A stretch of DNA of 64,000 bases from Corella eumyota (lineage: Eukaryota > Chordata > Ascidiacea > Phlebobranchia > Corellidae), in assembly GCA_963082875.1 (NCBI GenBank), contig OY720100.1:14408591-14472590 (forward strand), written 5' to 3'. Of the stretch, positions 50,801-56,800 are shown in pieces. The position numbers were made by a program, and so were the translations under genes. The notes under the pieces are model-generated. The model searched no databases. It was not told where the DNA came from and saw only the letters and a program-made list of their open reading frames with translations. The stretch's first letter is position 1. Each line of letters begins with the position of its first letter.

Positions 50801-53800
50801 AACAATAATCATACAGCTTGTATTTCTTCAACACAATGTCAATGTGTTAACCCATTTAATGGAGAATTTATCGAAAATGGAAAAGTAAGTGAAAAACTTT
50901 AAAAATATATTTATTTATCTATTTTGTATTTAAATAACCCAGTCTATGGTTGACTCTGGCAGACCAGTTTGTAATTAAACTGGTAGCATTTGCTGTTTTT
51001 TTTTGCTTTTTGGAATGATGCATAGGCCAAGCATATCAAATACTATTAATTTTTTACTTAAAAAAGGTAATGTATTAGCGGGAATCAAACTCTAGACCCC
51101 TCTTGTAAGAGAAAATTGATTTAGGAAATTTAACCATTGCAATTTTTAATTTTAGTTTTTCTAATATACTATTTTTTTTAATATATATTTTGGTTTAAAA
51201 TTAGTAATTAATTTTTTTATAAAATATTTTTTGAATTATTTTTGTAGAGTTTCAGTGGTTTACATCAGTTATGTAAATGTATTAATGGAAGTGTAAGTTG
51301 TAGGGACAAAGAAATAAAAGGAAATTGGTGTAGTTGGTCACATTGGACAACTTGTACAAGGTAAACACAATAATAAAAATATAAAATCACTAAAAAATGG
51401 ATTTTTTTTAATTAATTTTTTTTATAAAATTTTTATTTTTTTTACAAATTTTTTTTTGTTTCTTAGGTTATGTGGTCACCAGGAACGTTTTAGAATAAGA
51501 TCATGTGGTTGTCCTTCACCTTCTGATCCAACAAACACGAATTTAACCTGCAAAAACAACCACAATAACAATAACATTACAAACAACAATAAACTACAGA
51601 CACAAACTGAGTTGTGTAGAATTTATCCATCTTGTAATAAGAGTGATGATAATAAAGATTGGACAATTTGGTCAATTTGGAGTTCTTGTTCCAGTAAGTT
51701 AATCGACTTATTTGATGGTATTATTTAAATTTTTTCCATAGCATCTTAAGGTGATAGGTTTTATATTGGGAAAGGGTGTGCTGTTATGACGTGGTCAAGC
51801 TATTTGTGAACGCCGGGCTCAAGGGTGAATAGTGTGGCATTGGTGTGGTTCGAACCCGAAACCTTTCGGCTTGAAGTCTGACACCATGACCAGTTCACTA
51901 ACACTACCGGACACTCTAAAAATTAAATTGTTTATATTTTGTAAGGTTCATGTGTTGGTGGCACCCAGTGGAGAAAAAGAGTGTGTCAACATGAACCATG
52001 TGTGGGCAGTATTGAGCAGGTAAATTTGTTTTATACAAAAGCTTTAAAATTTTTTGTGTACAATATTATAACTTTTAGCAGTTTTTATTTCAATTTTTAA
52101 CAATTTACAAACCAGATATTCATACTTTGCTAATAAAATGTCTAAATTGCTTGAATATTTGTTAAAATCAGTATCAAAAATATGTTTTTAGACACGACCA
52201 TGTAATAGTAATATATCCTGTACAACCACAAACTGGGAAAAATGGAGTGGATGTTCATTAACTTGTGGTTTGGGTGGTATAAGAATAAGATCAAGATCCT
52301 GTTTAAGCAATCATGTTTGCTTGCAAAGGGATCTCGCACAATTTAGCGCCTGCCAAAATATTAGGTAATTTTTTTGATGAATTTTTTTTTTATTTGGAAA
52401 TTTTTTTTGAAAAAAAATTTTTGTAAAATTTATTTTTAAATTTTTGTAAAATTTGATTTTTAATTTTAGGCCTGTATGCCCTACCACCCTAACATCTTGG
52501 TCAATTTGGTCAACTTGTAGTAAGTCTTGTGACAAAGGAATCCAATATAGAAGTAGGAACTGTAAGAATGACACTAAATTGTAAGTTTAAAAAAATTTAT
52601 AATTTTTTTTTATTTGTGAAACTTGGTTTATTAAAAAATTTATAAATTAAATGAATTTTTAAAAATGTTTTATGTTTATTTTTTTATTTACAAATTATTT
52701 AAACCATTTAAAGTTAAAATAATAAACCTAAAACTTTATATTTTCTTAGCTTTTCTTTGGAAAATTGTTTTTCACAAAATTTAAACAAAAATATCAAAAT
52801 TTTGGAAAATTTTAACAACTACCTCTCTCAAGAAAACCAAACCAGAACTTGCATTGGTAAAAAATGTCATAATCTGGTCCCAAATAAACAACCAGATTGG
52901 TCAGAATGGTCTTTATGGTCTGTCTGTACCGGGTCTTGTGGCAATTCAAAGCAAACCAGATTTAGAGAATGTGAACTTAACGGAAACGCTGGAAATAACA
53001 ATGTTACTTGTAAAGGTAAAAATCTATTTTAAAATATCAAGTTTTTAAAACTTATTTATCTTTGATGTGGAAAGGCCGACTATACAGACTTTATAAAGGG
53101 TAACATCTGTATATTAACCCAGTCTTGAGTTGCTTTGGTAGTCTGGGATATTTTTAATAAAAATGTCCAATATTTAATTTGCTTCGGTTTTAGGCTCTAC
53201 TGAAATTTACGGTTTTAGAAATTCACGTTATACCAATTTACTACCTTTTATATAACCGTTTTTATTGTCTTAAATTAATAATTAAAATTAATTTTTTTTT
53301 AATAATAATTTTACAGTTGTTAATATATTTTTACTGATAGATTTTATTCAATTTTTTGTTAAAAAAAATGTTTTTTATATATATTTTGAATTACATTTTA
53401 ATTTTGTGAATCTATTCTCATTTTATTTTACGCCAAATTAAACAATTTAAAATATTATATTTTTTTTATTATAATATTGTTTTTACTCAAAACAAGTTAA
53501 CCCCATTATTTATTGTCAAAAAAAATACAAAAAACAAGTCTATTTTTGCTATTGTGTGTTGTTAAACCGTCTAACAATAAAAATTCGTCATTTAATTGAC
53601 TCAAATTTGGTAGGAGCTGGAAAAATCGACAGACCGTGCAAAAGTCTGTTTTGTTCGAATGGAACACAGAAATTTTGTCCGCAAGGTTTGTTTAAAGTTC
53701 GTGCGTGTGATATTTGTGCAAAGGAGACAGACGAAAATCTAAATTATCGCTTGCCATTAACGTGCGATGAAATTGCTAAAGGTAATATTTTGGGTGATTT

Positions 53801-56800
53801 TATTTAAAAAAAATTTTGTGAAATAACAAGATATTTTTTCCTGAATTTTTGGGTCTAAAATTTTGAATAAAATTAAAAAAAAGGTTAATTTAAAAATATA
53901 TTTTTTATTAGATTTTTAACATTTTTTTTGGAGTAACTGTTTATATTTAATCAATTAAAAAAATTTTAAAATAAATATTAATATTAGGCAAAAAATAAAG
54001 GCATTTGCATGACATGAATTTATTTTGGCACTTTTTAGTGTAACTTGGATATGCTTGGTTTAAATTGGTTTCACATAACAGTTTGTTTTTTATTTATCTT
54101 TCTCATTACATATATGCCATGATATAATTAATGTCATGGTATAATAATCTAAATTGAAAATTTTGGATAAAGAAATAGTAAATTGTATTTTGGTATTTGT
54201 GAAATATGGGCTTTAAAATTATTTTTAAATATAAAAATAGAAATTTATAATAAAATACTGGTTTTAATGTTACAATAAAAATAATAAAGATTATAATTTT
54301 ATAATTAGAATATTAAAAATTTTAAACAAAATTTTTTTTTTTTTAAAAGGGGATTCGTTAAAATGCAACCAATCAGATTGCTCAGAAATTTGCGTTTGTC
54401 CCGAAAATAAAGTGACACAAAACGACATATGCATGAGTGCACATGAATGTGAGTGCATGGACGAGCACGGCCGTTTATTTATTGGCAACACTGCTTGGAA
54501 TACAACGACGCATGATCAATATGGAAGAAAATGCAGGTTTGAAAAATATTTTTTTTAATTTTTTTTTTGTTAAATTTTTTAGAATTTATGTATGATTTTG
54601 TGAATTTTTGGTAAATAAGATAATTCATTTTTGATTCTTTTTAATATTTTTGCAAATTTTTTAAAATTAAATTTGTTTTTAATTAATAAAAAATCTTTTT
54701 TATTTTTTTTTTAAATTTATTTTTTGTAACTTACTTAAAAAATTTGTTTATTTTACCTATCCTTTTTTTTTCTTTTTTTTAACTTGTGTATCTTATTTAT
54801 TTACTTTAATGATTATAACAATTTTAAATCAAAGTTTATTCTAAAAGTTCAATTTTAATTTAATTTTTATTTATTTTTAAAGTTGCAAACTGCCACAAAA
54901 ATAAATTTCAAAACGATTTAAATTTTTTTCAGGTCGGAATGTTCATGCCTGATTGGTCGCATTGTCTGCGAGCCAGCCAAGTGTGACGAGAGTGATTGTG
55001 ATGTCACAGACTGGGGAAGCTGGACCCCATGTAATTCAAGCTGTTATGGTGATTATAAATTCTTATATGATTTCTATGCTTTTGATTATACATTTTTTGT
55101 ATTTATTTATCCTCGATGTGGGAAGGCCGATTTAGCAGTTTGAACTAACTTGGGGTTTGGTTATTACTTCAACCCAGCCTTAAGCTCATTTATGTTTTGG
55201 GATGTTATTAATTTTTTTAAATTTATTTATCCTTGATGTGGAAAGGTCAACTTCACGACCAGAACATAGAGTTACTTGAGTTACACCGACCCAGTCTCAA
55301 GTTTTTCTGTTTAGGATACCATATGATTGCTCGATAATCAAGCTGCTGATTAAGTGTAGGCTCAGCAGGAGTTCATACCGTTTATAGCGTTTTTCTTATA
55401 GGCGCTACAGCATGAGAGCTGTTCGGATCAAACCCATGACTTCATGTAGTGAAGACAAGTGTTTTGACCATTACACCACGCTGCCAGTGCTATAAATTTC
55501 TAATTATAATTTTTTTATCTGACATATGTTAAAATTTTTAATTTATAAGTTATTTTTATTTATTTTCTTTAACAGATTCTGCCCATCCCTCAACAAGATA
55601 CAGGTTTCGCTCACTGAGATTTGAACCGGTGACCTCTGAGACAAATTGTAGCGAAAATTTAATGGAAATTGAAAATTGTGAACATTTGAAAAGTTGTGTT
55701 GATTCTAAATGCCAAGATAATGAATTTATAAAAAAGGTATTTTTTTTTATTTTTTTTATTTAAATTAAATTTAATAAAATATAAAAAAAAAAATTTTTGT
55801 GAAATTTGTTTTCTTTTTTACTTTGTAAACTAACCTTTAGACATTTAAATTTAAATACAGTCTGCATACCAATCTTCAAAACCATTTCTTTGTTCTTAAA
55901 AATTTACATACAAATTGATTTTTGTGGGGGTTTAACTAAAGCGAAATTTAAACTGGGTTCTTTTGGTGTTATATTTTTAAACGTGTCTGAAAGAAAATTT
56001 ACATAAACCTATTTACACTCTAAACGGGGCTTTTGTAAGGTTACCCTAAGAAAACAAACCCTCGCGTCAAGTGTACGTGCGAAAATAAATATCCAAAACC
56101 ACATGATTTATTAAGTGTTTTAAATTTTAAATATTTATTTTTTAAAATATTTTTTACGAAAAAAAATTTTTTCTAAAAAAAATAATTTTCAGAAAAATAT
56201 TTTTTATTTAGATTTGGAAACCGAATGAGTGCGTTACGTGTTCTTGTAACGAGAACCAATCAAAATCTTGCTTGAACACCTGCAAAAATTCACCCCACTG
56301 CACTGATGACGTCATATGTCCGGAAGTGACGTGTCGGAACGGAGAAGAAAGAAAACGTAATAATGGAGATTGTTGTTCAACGTGTCAAAAAGGTAAAACA
56401 ACAAAATTTCAACAAACGGCAACTTTAAATTTTAGAATTGGGGTTTTGGGTTCGGTTCCCATCGTTGAAAGAAATTTTTTTTAGATTGCTAATTTTTATA
56501 TTTTTATTAAGCAAGAAAAATAAAGTTTTTTTTTTAAATTGTTAAAAATTATTTATTTTCACATAAGTTTCTACATTTGTAAACTTTAATTTATATTATA
56601 TCGACCACCCGAACATTAAATCTTTTGAAGACAAAAACCAGACCTAAACTAGGTATAAGTATAGTGACATCGTTAAAATGTTTTAACATCAATTTATATA
56701 TCGTTTTTTGGGTTCTCCAAAAGTTATAAATATCGCCTTGCTTATAGACACTGAATCATATACAGTAAATGGACCCGTTAGCACCTATGATATGTTGTAA

